A DNA stretch of 41,401 bases from Bacillota bacterium (lineage in GTDB: Bacteria > Bacillota > Dethiobacteria > Dethiobacterales > Dethiobacteraceae): contig JAAYKP010000003.1 of NCBI GenBank assembly GCA_012522335.1, positions 1 to 41,401 of the forward strand, in the 5' to 3' direction. Shown here in pieces: positions 24,933-33,509 of this stretch (position 1 is its first letter; every line of letters begins with the position of its first letter). Below the pieces are notes generated by a model. The model ran no database searches. It saw only the letters and a list, made by a program, of their open reading frames with translations, and had not been told where the DNA came from. Position numbers and translations under genes: made by a program.

Positions 24933-25508
24933 TCATTGGGTAGGGCTTTGGTAGACAAAGCGCAGCTCGGCCTGGTACAGCCGATGATATAATTTAAATC
25001 CTTCCTGCTGTTCTCTTTTCGTAATAAAAATATCGGTAAAAAAATTCCATAAAAATACCCAACCTCCAATAAAGATGCCTTCCCGCAGCACATTAAACAG
25101 GATGCCTTTGACTTTACTGCCCCAAAAGTAGCCTACAGTCAAAAACAAAACAGCCAAGAGCAGGGAAACAACTATTTTTCTGTTTAATTTACTCATATTT
25201 TTTTCCAGTCTGGCTAAGGCATAAGCATAGTAATTGCGGTAGGCTGAGATTACAGCTTGTTCTTTTTTAATATCTTTTTTCCCCAGGGGCAGATAAAGCA
25301 CAATGCTGAGCTGGTAAGACAGGGGAATATCTTCTGACGAATTAAAAATAAAGTCATGAAATTCATCCTCAATATCGCGCTGCTTAAAGGGGGAGGGATC
25401 CCAGTTATCGTAAACATCCCCGTAATCATCAAGCGAGACCTCAATGAGATAATGTTCAGTTTCCTTTTCATACTTATACAGCTTTTGAAAATACTTTCTT
25501 TTTTTCAC
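24933..25508 (-). CDS. Membrane protein of unknown function
   Basis: 191 residues. The N-terminal 95 residues are soluble and charged, with the segment DNWDPSPFKQRDIEDEFHDFI. A helix then leads to a pair of hydrophobic segments (about 110-130 and 136-160) and a basic C terminus. Both ends are therefore probably cytoplasmic. The family was not recognised. The start is GTG at 25508, with GGGGTGA upstream. A good minus-strand promoter lies at 25660-25687, giving a leader of about 140 bases. Nothing in the context tells the function. Confidence 0.75.
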   Translation of the reverse strand: MKKRKYFQKLYKYEKETEHYLIEVSLDDYGDVYDNWDPSPFKQRDIEDEFHDFIFNSSEDIPLSYQLSIVLYLPLGKKDIKKEQAVISAYRNYYAYALARLEKNMSKLNRKIVVSLLLAVLFLTVGYFWGSKVKGILFNVLREGIFIGGWVFLWNFFTDIFITKREQQEGFKLYHRLYQAELRFVYQSPTQ

Positions 25509-25595
25509 TATGTCACCCCGGTTAAAATCTGCAATTACTTGCCGCTGTAATTATCTTAACCAGTACTGACTTTTTAACAACTATCAGGAAGGGTG

Positions 25596-25627
25596 AAGCA
25601 GCTGCTTGTCCACTTTTACCGCAGCTG
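25596..25627. repeat. Pair of GCAGCTG boxes, one within a 12-bp palindrome
   Basis: AAGCAGCTGCTT (25596-25607) is a perfect palindrome, and GCAGCTG recurs at 25621-25627, 23 bases from the first copy, about two helix turns. In RNA from the minus-strand promoter the two copies can also pair as a 7-bp stem. A regulator site or leader hairpin is possible; both are inference. Confidence 0.4.
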
Positions 25628-25659
25628 TTCATTTACTTTCTATAATCTGTAGTGATATA

Positions 25660-25687
25660 TTTATAGTGTTGTGATTATCCATGTCAA
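25660..25687 (-). promoter_or_regulatory. Sigma-A promoter for the 24933-25508 gene
   Basis: On the minus strand TTGACA (25687-25682), 16 bases, TATAAA (25665-25660). It is a near-consensus match, placed about 150 bases ahead of the GTG start at 25508. Confidence 0.6.
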
Positions 25688-25865
25688 CGAAAAGCCGTTT
25701 GCTTGGACTTAAACTAAAAAGCAGGAATTAAGACCTTTTTATCGAAGTGATACGCTATCGGTTCAACAAGTTTGCACAATAATTTCACAGACTTTTTTCC
25801 GATATTCTGCCTCATTTCAGTCCTTCAATAAAGGTCTGATTCTGAGTAAAATCCAGGAGGTTTGT

Positions 25866-26654
25866 ATGGGAAACAGCGAAGCAATTATTCTCGGTATTAT
25901 TCAAGGTCTGACAGAATTTCTGCCAGTGTCCAGTTCCGGGCATTTAGTAATATTTCAAGATATACTCGGCGTCCAGGAAGCTGGAATCACCTTCGAAGTG
26001 ATGCTCCACTTCGGGACGCTTTTATCAGTCATTTGGGTATTTGGTCGCGATATTATCCGCTTGGCCAGGGATTTTAGGCAGGGGGGGCAGGGAAGACATT
26101 TTGTTTTAATGCTGCTCTTAGGTATTATCCCTACCGGCCTCATGGGAATATTGCTCAAAGATGCCTTTGAAAGCTTTTATGCGCAGCCTTTACTTACCGG
26201 TATTATGCTCCTTCTTACCGGCGTGATTCTTTTTACACTATCACGCCTGACTCCCGGCCGGAAAAATGAACGGACAATGACGGCCAAGGATGCCCTTTTA
26301 ATCAGCGTTGCACAGGGAATTGCCATTATTCCCGGCATCTCCCGCTCTGGCTCTACTATTACTGCGGCTTTATGGCTGGGATTAGATCAGCAAACAGCCG
26401 TTAAATTCTCCTTTCTGGTTTCGATTCCGGTTATTTTCGGCGCCACCTTATTTGAATTGAAAGATGTCTTAGCTTTTGGCTTCACCGGAATCAACAGCAG
26501 TCTTGTCATTGGTACGCTGGCGTCTTTATTTACAGGTATTTTTGCGATTCGTATCTTTGTCAACCTGCTGCAAAAAGGTAAGTTCCACTATTTTGCTTAC
26601 TATTGTTGGTTCGCCGGCGCTGTGACAATCCTTTATAAAATATTTTTTTCCTAA
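25866..26654 (+). CDS. uppP: Undecaprenyl-diphosphate phosphatase (BacA/UppP family)
   Basis: Membrane enzyme that recycles undecaprenyl diphosphate to the monophosphate carrier for peptidoglycan and other wall polymers; overproduction gives bacitracin resistance. 262 residues with about seven to eight membrane segments. Both active-site regions are intact: QGLTEFLPVSSSGHL (13-27) with the catalytic Glu17, and PGISRSGST (156-164). ATG 25866 has CCAGGAGG upstream. The ftsK gene starts 12 bases after its stop, so the two may be co-transcribed. Confidence 0.96.
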   Translation: MGNSEAIILGIIQGLTEFLPVSSSGHLVIFQDILGVQEAGITFEVMLHFGTLLSVIWVFGRDIIRLARDFRQGGQGRHFVLMLLLGIIPTGLMGILLKDAFESFYAQPLLTGIMLLLTGVILFTLSRLTPGRKNERTMTAKDALLISVAQGIAIIPGISRSGSTITAALWLGLDQQTAVKFSFLVSIPVIFGATLFELKDVLAFGFTGINSSLVIGTLASLFTGIFAIRIFVNLLQKGKFHYFAYYCWFAGAVTILYKIFFS

Positions 26655-26666
26655 GCAGGTGTCTAG

Positions 26667-28958
26667 ATGGCGATGCATAACATTCGAGACGAGATTAAAC
26701 AACAGGTGAAAGCAGTTTTTATAATCGCCCTGGCAGCATTTAGTTTTGCTGCTTTGCTGTTCCCCAGGCAAACCGGCGAAGTTGGTATGTTTGTAAATAA
26801 TGTACTGCGTATGTTGACTGGAGATTTGGCCATCTATTTACCGGTTGTCCTGGTGGCAAATAATTTATTAAAAATATTTCCCTGGCAGCTGCCAAATCTA
26901 AAACAGCGTAACGCCGGACTTGGCCTATTTTTTGTCATCTTACTGGTTTATGCTCATCTGCAGGTGATGACTGCAGAAATTCTCTTAGTTGAGGATCTTG
27001 GTATTTTTAAGGCCAGTTTACGCTTAGGTCTGCAGCAGCAGGGTGGTGGTGTGCTGGGTGCGGTGCTGGCCGTCATTCTCTACTATCTTTTTAGAGATCT
27101 CGGCAGCCGCATTATCTTATTGGCTTTAGCCGTAATTGCCTTTATTTTAGTAACAAATATTTCCCTGGCCCAGCTTTTGCAAACGGCCGGTCGCTGCCTG
27201 CTTTTAATTGGCCGCGGTCTTTTACAGGCAGGCAAAGCTGTGGCGGATTTTTTTCGTTTTGATCCAGCCCCGGAGGAGCCGGAGGCAGAGGAAGCAGATG
27301 ATTTTACTGCAGTGCCCAGGAAAAAGCGCCCTATGACAGCGGCTGGTACTCTGGAATCTGTTTCCTTATCTGAAACAGCAGCTACCTCAGCAGCCTCTCC
27401 TTTGGAGTCAATCCAGACGGTACCAGAGCCTGAACCACTGGAGATGGTTGAAGCCGTTAAGGCGGCAGAGCAGTTGGAAATGTTTACGGCAGAGGACAAG
27501 CTCCCTAAAATCAGTATGGACCCGGCACATGGTGTTTATCATTTGCCGCCCCTTAAGCTCTTAGCGAAGGTTCCCAAACATCAAGATCCCCAATCCAGGA
27601 AAAATTTGCTGGAAAGAGCGAAAATACTGGAAAATACATTAGAGAGTTTTGGTGTAAAAGCCAGGATTACGGACGCTCAGTGTGGCCCCACAGTTACACG
27701 CTTTGAACTGCAGCCTGAAGTAGGAGTTAAGGTAAGTAAAATAGTTTCCCTGGCCGACGATATCGCACTTAATTTAGCGGCGGCTGATGTAAGAATTGAG
27801 GCCCCAATTCCCGGGAAAGCGGCCATAGGCATAGAAGTACCCAATAAAGTGATTGCGCCTGTTTATTTGCGGGAAGTGTTGGAGGACGAACAATTTCAGA
27901 ATGCTTCCTCTGTATTAACTATTGCTTTGGGAAAAGATATTACAGGTAATTCAATTGTCGCCGACCTGATGAAAATGCCTCATTTGCTGATTGCCGGGTC
28001 CACAGGCTCCGGTAAAAGTGTTTGTATCAATGTAATCATTGCCAGCATTCTTTTTAATGCCCGACCAGATGAAGTTAAATTTGTGATGATTGATCCTAAA
28101 GTAGTGGAATTAAGTACATTTAACGGTATTCCACATTTATTAATGCCGGTGGTGACTGATCCTAAACGCGCTTCGCTGGCCCTGAGAAATATGGTCAAAG
28201 AAATGACGCGGCGCTATGAATTATTTGCCAGAGAAAGTGTGCGGGATATTCATACCTTTAACGAAAAAAAACGCCTGCAAAATGAGGAAACAGAGCTTCT
28301 GCCTTATATTGTGGTCATTATTGATGAACTGGCCGATCTGATGATGGTGTCGCCCGCTGATGTTGAAGATTCAATTGCCCGCTTAGCGCAAATGTCCCGG
28401 GCTGCCGGTATTCATCTGGTTATCGCTACGCAGCGACCTTCAGTTGATGTTATTACCGGTGTGATTAAAGCTAATATCACTTCACGTATTGCCTTTGCTG
28501 TTTCCTCTCAAGCTGATTCACGCACCATTCTTGATATGGGCGGGGCAGAAAAATTGTTAGGACGGGGTGATGCTTTATTTCATCCCATCGGTTTAGCCAA
28601 GCCTTTCCGCATCCAAGGGGCTTTTATCAACGAGCGTGAGCTAAGCAATCTTTTAGAATTTATCAAAAAACAGGGCGAACCGGAGTTTGACGAGCAGCTT
28701 TTGGCAGAGGAGGAAGATGAGGAGTTTTTCTATGAAGAGGATGAGCTGTTCCCTGAGGCATTAATGCTGTTTGCCGAGGCGGGTACGGCTTCTATCTCCT
28801 TGCTGCAGAGACGCTTGCGCATCGGTTATACCCGGGCTGCCCGCTTAGTTGACGATATGGAAAGACGAGGCTTTATCGGTCAATTTGAAGGAAGTAAGGC
28901 GAGGGAAGTATTAGTTACACCGGAACAGGTACAAAAATTTTTTGCTGTCCGTGACTAA
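26667..28958 (+). CDS. ftsK: DNA translocase FtsK/SpoIIIE
   Basis: Septum-anchored, ATP-driven DNA pump that moves chromosomes out of closing septa, in division or into the forespore. 763 residues: four hydrophobic segments in the first 180 or so, an acidic Pro/Glu/Ala-rich linker (about 205-290), then the alpha and beta motor domains. Walker A is GSTGSGKS (444-451) and Walker B lies in [15 protein letters not shown]. The C-terminal winged-helix gamma domain ([21 protein letters not shown]) reads the KOPS/SRS polarity sequences. Synteny with tepA-ylzJ points to SpoIIIE, but a single protein may serve both roles. The start is ATG 26667 (SD AGGTG); ATG 26673 is an alternative. Confidence 0.95.
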   Translation: MAMHNIRDEIKQQVKAVFIIALAAFSFAALLFPRQTGEVGMFVNNVLRMLTGDLAIYLPVVLVANNLLKIFPWQLPNLKQRNAGLGLFFVILLVYAHLQVMTAEILLVEDLGIFKASLRLGLQQQGGGVLGAVLAVILYYLFRDLGSRIILLALAVIAFILVTNISLAQLLQTAGRCLLLIGRGLLQAGKAVADFFRFDPAPEEPEAEEADDFTAVPRKKRPMTAAGTLESVSLSETAATSAASPLESIQTVPEPEPLEMVEAVKAAEQLEMFTAEDKLPKISMDPAHGVYHLPPLKLLAKVPKHQDPQSRKNLLERAKILENTLESFGVKARITDAQCGPTVTRFELQPEVGVKVSKIVSLADDIALNLAAADVRIEAPIPGKAAIGIEVPNKVIAPVYLREVLEDEQFQNASSVLTIALGKDITGNSIVADLMKMPHLLIAGSTGSGKSVCINVIIASILFNARPDEVKFVMIDPKVVELSTFNGIPHLLMPVVTDPKRASLALRNMVKEMTRRYELFARESVRDIHTFNEKKRLQNEETELLPYIVVIIDELADLMMVSPADVEDSIARLAQMSRAAGIHLVIATQRPSVDVITGVIKANITSRIAFAVSSQADSRTILDMGGAEKLLGRGDALFHPIGLAKPFRIQGAFINERELSNLLEFIKKQGEPEFDEQLLAEEEDEEFFYEEDELFPEALMLFAEAGTASISLLQRRLRIGYTRAARLVDDMERRGFIGQFEGSKAREVLVTPEQVQKFFAVRD

Positions 28959-28976
28959 AATTAGTTATTTTAGTCA
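28952..28976 (+). terminator. Hairpin at the end of ftsK, weak terminator at best
   Basis: TGACTAAAAT / ATTTTAGTCA, a perfect 10-bp stem with a five-base loop, starting at the ftsK stop codon. No T tract follows, so read-through into rodZ is possible. Confidence 0.4.
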
Positions 28977-29035
28977 GTACAGATATAGATACTAAACTTG
29001 ATGGTTTTGACAACTAATGAGATTGGGGTGAAGAG

Positions 29036-29848
29036 ATGCATAATATCGGTCAGCAATTAAAGGAAGCACGTGAAGCACAGGGGCTGACTTTAGCAGAAAT
29101 AACCGAGCGGACGATGATTCCGATAAAGTATTTGACAGCATTAGAAACAGAGCAATTTGCCCTTTTTCCGGGTGAAGTTTACCTTAAAGGCGCCCTACGT
29201 AAATATGCAGCTGAATTAGGATTAGATGCCCAGGCACTGGTGGACAGCTATAATGAAGCTGCTGCAGAGACAATAGTTACTGAAAATAGGGCTGCAGTTA
29301 TGCCGCCAGAGAAAAAACCCCCGCAGAAGCCAAAGATGGAGTTGACAGCAGTTCTGTCAACTATACAGTTAAAGCGTTTCTTACCCCTGGTCGCAGTCAT
29401 TCTATTACTGTTGGCCGGCAGCTTTTTAATCAGCAAATGGTCTGCCAAAACACCTTCCCAGACAGATCCACCTCCGGCTAATGAACAGCAAAATGAAGAA
29501 GAACCCGGACCGACAGATACAGAAAATCCCGAAGCGAATGAAGAGGAACCGGCTGTGCTTGTCGAGCGCGATCCAAGTACGGAAAATGTACATTTTATCG
29601 TCCGCCATGCTGACGAGTTAACGGCAGAACTATCATTTTCCCGACCATGTTGGGTTCGCGCCTTTAGTGATGGCGAAAAGAGTTTAGATGGCACTTTTCG
29701 TCCGGGACAGCCGCAGGTAGCCCGTGCCGCGGAAGAGATCAGTATTCGCATTGGCAATCCGCCGGCAGTCTCTTTAACTATTAACGGCCAAACTGTGGAA
29801 CTGCCGGAAACAAAATATGCTTATACATTAACCATAAGTAAAGAATAA
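29036..29848 (+). CDS. rodZ: RodZ-like helix-turn-helix membrane protein
   Basis: 270 residues: an N-terminal xenobiotic-response-type HTH of the RodZ class (about 3-75, with IGQQLKEAREAQGLTLAEI and FPGEVYLKGALRKYAAELG). One membrane segment follows (about 114-133), then a Pro/Glu-rich linker (about 138-175) and a C-terminal extracytoplasmic beta domain of the DUF4115 type (about 180-270). RodZ links MreB filaments to the wall elongation machinery. The ftsK-rodZ-rimO order is common in Firmicutes. ATG 29036 follows GGGGTGAAG. Confidence 0.9.
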   Translation: MHNIGQQLKEAREAQGLTLAEITERTMIPIKYLTALETEQFALFPGEVYLKGALRKYAAELGLDAQALVDSYNEAAAETIVTENRAAVMPPEKKPPQKPKMELTAVLSTIQLKRFLPLVAVILLLLAGSFLISKWSAKTPSQTDPPPANEQQNEEEPGPTDTENPEANEEEPAVLVERDPSTENVHFIVRHADELTAELSFSRPCWVRAFSDGEKSLDGTFRPGQPQVARAAEEISIRIGNPPAVSLTINGQTVELPETKYAYTLTISKE

Positions 29849-29850
29849 CG

Positions 29851-29884
29851 CGCAAGGAACAGGCAACTGTTCCTTGCGTCTTTC
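29851..29884 (+). terminator. Rho-independent terminator after rodZ
   Basis: Twelve-base perfect stem CGCAAGGAACAG / CTGTTCCTTGCG with a GCAA tetraloop and a T-rich tail (TCTTTC). Confidence 0.82.
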
Positions 29885-29921
29885 ATGCGACTGCCGGATT
29901 ACAATCGGGGGAATTTGGGTT

Positions 29922-29950
29922 TTGACAACTTGAAACTGCTCCTTTATACT
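29922..29950 (+). promoter_or_regulatory. Sigma-A promoter for rimO
   Basis: TTGACA (29922-29927), 17 bases, TATACT (29945-29950), between the rodZ terminator and the rimO ATG at 29981. Near-perfect consensus. Confidence 0.8.
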
Positions 29951-29980
29951 TAACTGGTAAGCCGGGAGGAGGAACATAGT

Positions 29981-31312
29981 ATGTCTGGCCTGAAAATTGC
30001 TTTAGTTTCACTGGGCTGTGCCAAAAACTTAGTAGATAGTGAAATTATACTGGCACAGCTGAAAGAGGAAAATTTCGTCCTGGTGACAGACCTGTCTGCA
30101 GCCGAGGCGATCATTATCAATACCTGTGGTTTTATTGAGAGCGCTAAACAGGAGTCAATAAACAAAATTTTGGAATTAGCTGAATTAAAAAATGGAAACT
30201 GCCGCGTTTTGCTGGCTGCAGGTTGTTTGGCACAGCGTTACGGGGAAGAACTGCTTACGGCTATCCCAGAACTGGACGGTATTTTCGGTATTAATGATCT
30301 GCAGGCGGCGGCGGCTGCTGTACGCAGGGCACTGGCAGGCGAAAGAATAAGCTTTTTGCAGGGGGAGTATGAAGCGCCGGAAGATGCCCCACGCATCCTG
30401 TCAACCCCTTCCCATACGGCCTATTTAAAAATTGCCGAGGGGTGTGACAACCACTGCACATATTGTGCTATTCCGGCTATTCGGGGGCCGTACCGCAGCC
30501 GCAGTCGTGCGGCGGTGGTAGCTGAAGCAAAAAAACTGGTGCAGAGCGGTGTAAAAGAACTTAACCTAATTGCGCAGGATATCACTCCCTATGGATTGGA
30601 TACCAGCGGCAAGTTGGAGCTGCCCCTTCTGCTGGAGGAGTTGGCGGAGCTGCCGGGCCTAGCCTGGATACGCTTACTATATGCCTATCCGGAGCGTCTG
30701 GACAGCAGCATTGTCGAGACGATGGCACGTCTTGATCAAGTCTGCAAATATCTTGATATTCCTCTGCAGCACGGCTCTGATCATGTTTTAAGGCGCATGG
30801 GGCGTAAGATGACGGCAGAAAAAATGCTGCAGTTATTATCAGAACTACGTCAAGTTATGCCAGAGATTACTATTCGCTCATCCTTTATTGTTGGTTTTCC
30901 CGGGGAGACAGAAGCTGATTTTCAGGAACTATTAAGTTTTTTACGAGCTGCACAGCTTGATCGCATTGGCTTCTTCGCTTATTCACAGGAAGAAGGCACC
31001 CCTGCCGCACGTCTGCCGCAGCAAATCCCGACACAGGTTAAAGAAGCAAGATTAGCGGAAGCAATTGCCGTACAAAGTGAGATTGTTACGGCAAAACAAA
31101 AGGCACTGATCGGCCGGAAATTTACGGCACTGGTCGATGGATACTCGGCACAGGATAGTCAAACTCTCCTGCTGCGTACGCCGCTGCAGGCACCGGAAGT
31201 GGATGGTTATGTCAGGATTTCGCATTGCAGTGCATCTCCCGGGACGATGCTGCCTGTTACTATCACAGCTTTTGACGGCTATGATCTGTTAGGTACTGTT
31301 GACAAACGGTAA
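29981..31312 (+). CDS. rimO: Ribosomal protein S12 methylthiotransferase RimO
   Basis: Radical-SAM enzyme that adds a methylthio group to the conserved aspartate of ribosomal protein S12. 443 residues: an N-terminal MTTase domain with cluster cysteines C13, C49 and C82, a radical-SAM domain with the CxxxCxxC cysteines C155, C159 and C162, and a C-terminal TRAM domain (about 375-440). The SLGCAKNLVDSE opening and the IPLQHGSDHVLRRMGR segment favour RimO over MiaB. The ATG at 29981 has GGGAGGAGGAA upstream. It has its own promoter and terminator, so it is monocistronic. Confidence 0.95.
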   Translation: MSGLKIALVSLGCAKNLVDSEIILAQLKEENFVLVTDLSAAEAIIINTCGFIESAKQESINKILELAELKNGNCRVLLAAGCLAQRYGEELLTAIPELDGIFGINDLQAAAAAVRRALAGERISFLQGEYEAPEDAPRILSTPSHTAYLKIAEGCDNHCTYCAIPAIRGPYRSRSRAAVVAEAKKLVQSGVKELNLIAQDITPYGLDTSGKLELPLLLEELAELPGLAWIRLLYAYPERLDSSIVETMARLDQVCKYLDIPLQHGSDHVLRRMGRKMTAEKMLQLLSELRQVMPEITIRSSFIVGFPGETEADFQELLSFLRAAQLDRIGFFAYSQEEGTPAARLPQQIPTQVKEARLAEAIAVQSEIVTAKQKALIGRKFTALVDGYSAQDSQTLLLRTPLQAPEVDGYVRISHCSASPGTMLPVTITAFDGYDLLGTVDKR

Positions 31313-31330
31313 CATTGCTGCGGTTAAGGA

Positions 31331-31358
31331 AAGAACGGTAAGAACCGTTCTTTTTTTT
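31331..31358 (+). terminator. Rho-independent terminator after rimO
   Basis: Nine-base stem AAGAACGGT / ACCGTTCTT with AAGA loop and a run of eight or more Ts. Confidence 0.92.
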
Positions 31359-31384
31359 ATATTAAAAGTTCGAACTATTTCCAG

Positions 31385-31413
31385 TTGGAATCAAATATTG
31401 CCTATGTTATAAT
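31385..31413 (+). promoter_or_regulatory. Sigma-A promoter of the short-FtsH unit
   Basis: TTGGAA (31385-31390), 17 bases, TATAAT (31408-31413) with TG near the extended -10 position. Transcription would start about 50 bases before the ATG at 31469. Confidence 0.75.
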
Positions 31414-31420
31414 ATGTTAT
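31403..31420 (+). repeat. Tandem TATGTTAT repeat overlapping the -10 element
   Basis: TATGTTAT occurs at 31403-31410 and again at 31413-31420, a 10-bp period on one face of the helix, with the -10 hexamer lying across the two. It could be a repressor site or simply AT-rich promoter DNA. Confidence 0.35.
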
Positions 31421-31436
31421 GCAAACAAGATATTAT

Positions 31437-31449
31437 GTAAACTATGTTT
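31437..31449. promoter_or_regulatory. 13-bp dyad motif, copy 1 (upstream of the short-FtsH unit)
   Basis: GTAAACTATGTTT, with the dyad core AAAC-TAT-GTTT, lies 19 bases before the start at 31469 and downstream of the sigma-A -10. An exact second copy is at 34252-34264. It may be a shared operator. Confidence 0.4.
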
Positions 31450-31468
31450 TTGCTGAAAGGGCGATACG

Positions 31469-32002
31469 ATGAAGAAGTTCAAGTGGCAGGTAGCCGTTTT
31501 GGCCTTTCTGTTAACACTGGGGGCAGCAGTAGGAATTGTCAAACTACGTCAGCGGCAAATGGTAAACGAGCCGTTATACGAACGTATAGGCAGTTTGACA
31601 GGTGTTAAAGCTGTTGACTTGTGTCAGGAAGAAGGTCAGTTGGTTGTACAAGTTCAGCTTGCTTATGTCCAAAATTTAGCGACAACCTACCAAGCTTTAA
31701 CGGCAGAACTAAATCAATTACTGGCACCAGACAGCTATCGCTTAGAAATTGTTGATGCACGCAATTCATTTTTAACTGATGCTTTATTTACAGTTAGTCC
31801 GGCTCTTTACGAAGGAGAACAAAGAGGTAATTTTACCGAGATGGGTAAAAGCATTGCTGCAGCCTTAGCAGAACTGGAAATAACTGAACATCGACTGACT
31901 GTAGATAAGACGCATATTTATCTGCAAATAAAAGCTGGAGATGCCTATCTGTATGAGGTAGTAGCGCGTGAACAGCGGAGTAAGGAAGGTGTGCGCACAT
32001 GA
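31469..32002 (+). CDS. Single-pass membrane-anchored protein coupled to the short FtsH-like protease, function unknown
   Basis: 177 residues. A basic N terminus (MKKFKWQ) and one membrane segment (about 7-25) predict an N-in topology with about 150 residues outside. The outer part alternates predicted strands and helices in two similar-sized halves, for example KAVDLCQEEGQLVVQVQL with TYQALTAELNQLL, then NFTEMGKSIAAALAEL with HRLTVDKTHIYLQI. No family was recognised and no enzyme motif is seen. The last codons overlap the FtsH-like gene by four bases (ATGA), and both share the promoter at 31385. The pair therefore probably works together at the membrane; that is inference from context. Confidence 0.8.
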   Translation: MKKFKWQVAVLAFLLTLGAAVGIVKLRQRQMVNEPLYERIGSLTGVKAVDLCQEEGQLVVQVQLAYVQNLATTYQALTAELNQLLAPDSYRLEIVDARNSFLTDALFTVSPALYEGEQRGNFTEMGKSIAAALAELEITEHRLTVDKTHIYLQIKAGDAYLYEVVAREQRSKEGVRT

Positions 32003-33486
32003 TTTTGGAAATATTGGCAGGGGCAGGCTTGGCTCTAATCTGCGTTCTGGTCTGGCAGGGTATAAATGTTGCTCCTGTTGTAGTGCTGGCCGTTATGTTC
32101 GCCCTGCTGTATCACTTTGCCGGCCTGCGCAATGGAGGGAAGACACAATTCTCTGTCGTGGAGGCAGGCGAAAGTTCGGGACTGGTTAAATTTGACCAAA
32201 TAGGGGGACAGCGCACTGCAAAAAAAGAATTATTAGAAGCGCTTGACTTTATCCGCCATCCTGAGCGTGTAGCTACCATGGGTATTCGCCCCCTCAAGGG
32301 TATTCTGCTGGCCGGCCCTCCCGGTACGGGAAAAACTCTGCTGGCAAAAGCCGCCGCAGCGTATACAGATTCCGTTTTTTTGGCAGCCAGCGGCTCAGAA
32401 TTTATTGAACTGTACGCCGGTGTTGGTGCGCAGCGTGTACGGCAGATTTTTTCAAAAGCACGCAGTACGGCAGTGAAGAGAAAGAAAAACAGTGCCATTA
32501 TTTTTATTGATGAAATTGAGATACTTGGTGGTAAAAGGGGCTCCCATACTTCGCACCACGAGTATGATCAAACACTGAACCAACTGCTTGTGGAAATGGA
32601 TGGCTTATCGGTTGACGATCGTGTGCGCACTTTAATTATTGGCGCAACGAATCGCGCTGATTTACTGGACAGTGCCCTCCTGCGACCTGGTCGCTTCGAT
32701 CGTGTGGTCCAGGTAGATTTGCCGGATTGGGAAGCCCGCCAGGAAATCCTGCAAATACATGTCGGCAATAAACCCCTGGCAGCTGATGTGAAGCTCGAGC
32801 AGCTGGCACGGGATACTTTTGGTTTTTCAGGTGCCCATTTAGAAAGCCTGGCCAATGAAGCGGCTATTCTGGCGATGCGTGAACAACAAGCAGAAATAAC
32901 CATGCGTCATTTCACGGAAGCAATTGACAAAGTAATGATGGGTGAAAAACTGGATCGCAAACCGGAACGGGATGAACTATGGCGGGTTGCGGTCCACGAA
33001 ATTGGACACGCATTACTTAGTGAGCTGCATCGTCCGGGCTCGGTGTCAAATATTACGACTACCCCCCGGGGTAAAGCATTGGGCTATATGCGGCAAAGTC
33101 CCCAAAAGGACACATATCTTTACACGCAGGAGTATCTGGAAGGCCAGATAGCGGTGATGGTAGCCGGCGCAGCAGCAGAGGAAACCGTTCTGGGAAATCG
33201 TTCTACCGGGGCTGCAAATGATTTTCAGCAGGCTGTGCAGGCAGCAAAACAGCTGATCGCTGCGGGCATGTCTTCCTTGGGAATAGTTTCTTTAGATGAC
33301 CTGCCGCAGGAACTTCTGCACAAAGAAATGCAAAGGATTATTGCCCAACAGGAAGCACAGGTGCAGGCATATCTAGCTGCCCATAAGGATTTAGTAGCTG
33401 AACTTGCCGAGATATTGGTACAAAACGAAAAAGTAAGCGGGGATCTTTTGCGCAGTAGACTGGCGTCAGAAAAGTTAGCTGTTTAA
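31999..33486 (+). CDS. Short FtsH-like AAA+ zinc metalloprotease lacking the extracytoplasmic domain
   Basis: 495 residues. Two closely spaced membrane segments (about 4-20 and 24-42) have only a few residues between them, in place of the roughly 75-residue outer domain of canonical FtsH. The AAA+ domain is complete: GPPGTGKT (106-113), Walker B IIFIDE (167-172), pore-loop region FIELYAGVGA, and second region of homology NRADLLDSALLRPGRFDR. The M41 protease domain has HEIGH (333-337) and the third zinc-ligand Asp408 in STGAANDFQ, so proteolysis should be possible. The C terminus is shorter than in housekeeping FtsH. The start ATG 31999 overlaps the partner gene. It is probably an accessory paralogue, not the housekeeping ftsH usually found near tilS and hpt. 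Confidence 0.88.
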   Translation: MILEILAGAGLALICVLVWQGINVAPVVVLAVMFALLYHFAGLRNGGKTQFSVVEAGESSGLVKFDQIGGQRTAKKELLEALDFIRHPERVATMGIRPLKGILLAGPPGTGKTLLAKAAAAYTDSVFLAASGSEFIELYAGVGAQRVRQIFSKARSTAVKRKKNSAIIFIDEIEILGGKRGSHTSHHEYDQTLNQLLVEMDGLSVDDRVRTLIIGATNRADLLDSALLRPGRFDRVVQVDLPDWEARQEILQIHVGNKPLAADVKLEQLARDTFGFSGAHLESLANEAAILAMREQQAEITMRHFTEAIDKVMMGEKLDRKPERDELWRVAVHEIGHALLSELHRPGSVSNITTTPRGKALGYMRQSPQKDTYLYTQEYLEGQIAVMVAGAAAEETVLGNRSTGAANDFQQAVQAAKQLIAAGMSSLGIVSLDDLPQELLHKEMQRIIAQQEAQVQAYLAAHKDLVAELAEILVQNEKVSGDLLRSRLASEKLAV

Positions 33487-33509
33487 CTGCAGTCTAAGCG
33501 CTTAAATAA

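Larger units (their letters stand above)
25509..25865. other. 357-base intergenic region between divergent genes
   Basis: No convincing gene is seen here. It holds the minus-strand promoter at 25660-25687, two GCAGCTG boxes (25598 and 25621), and a long-range inverted pair AGACCTTT(T)TAT (from 25731) / ATAAAGGTCT (25828-25837) that could close a leader stem for uppP. No clear sigma-A promoter for uppP and no known riboswitch was recognised. Confidence 0.6.

Noticed and set aside
27083-27499. Open minus-strand frame of 138 codons inside ftsK
   Set aside because: It lies opposite the low-complexity acidic linker of ftsK, is rich in Ser/Ala as expected for an antisense shadow, and has no SD.
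29248-29757. Open minus-strand frame of 169 codons inside rodZ
   Set aside because: Mirror of the Pro/Glu-rich linker, Ser/Gly-rich low-complexity product; rodZ on the + strand has clear domains.
32112-32498. Open minus-strand frame of 128 codons inside the FtsH-like gene
   Set aside because: It is fully antisense to the conserved AAA+ domain, without SD or recognisable family.
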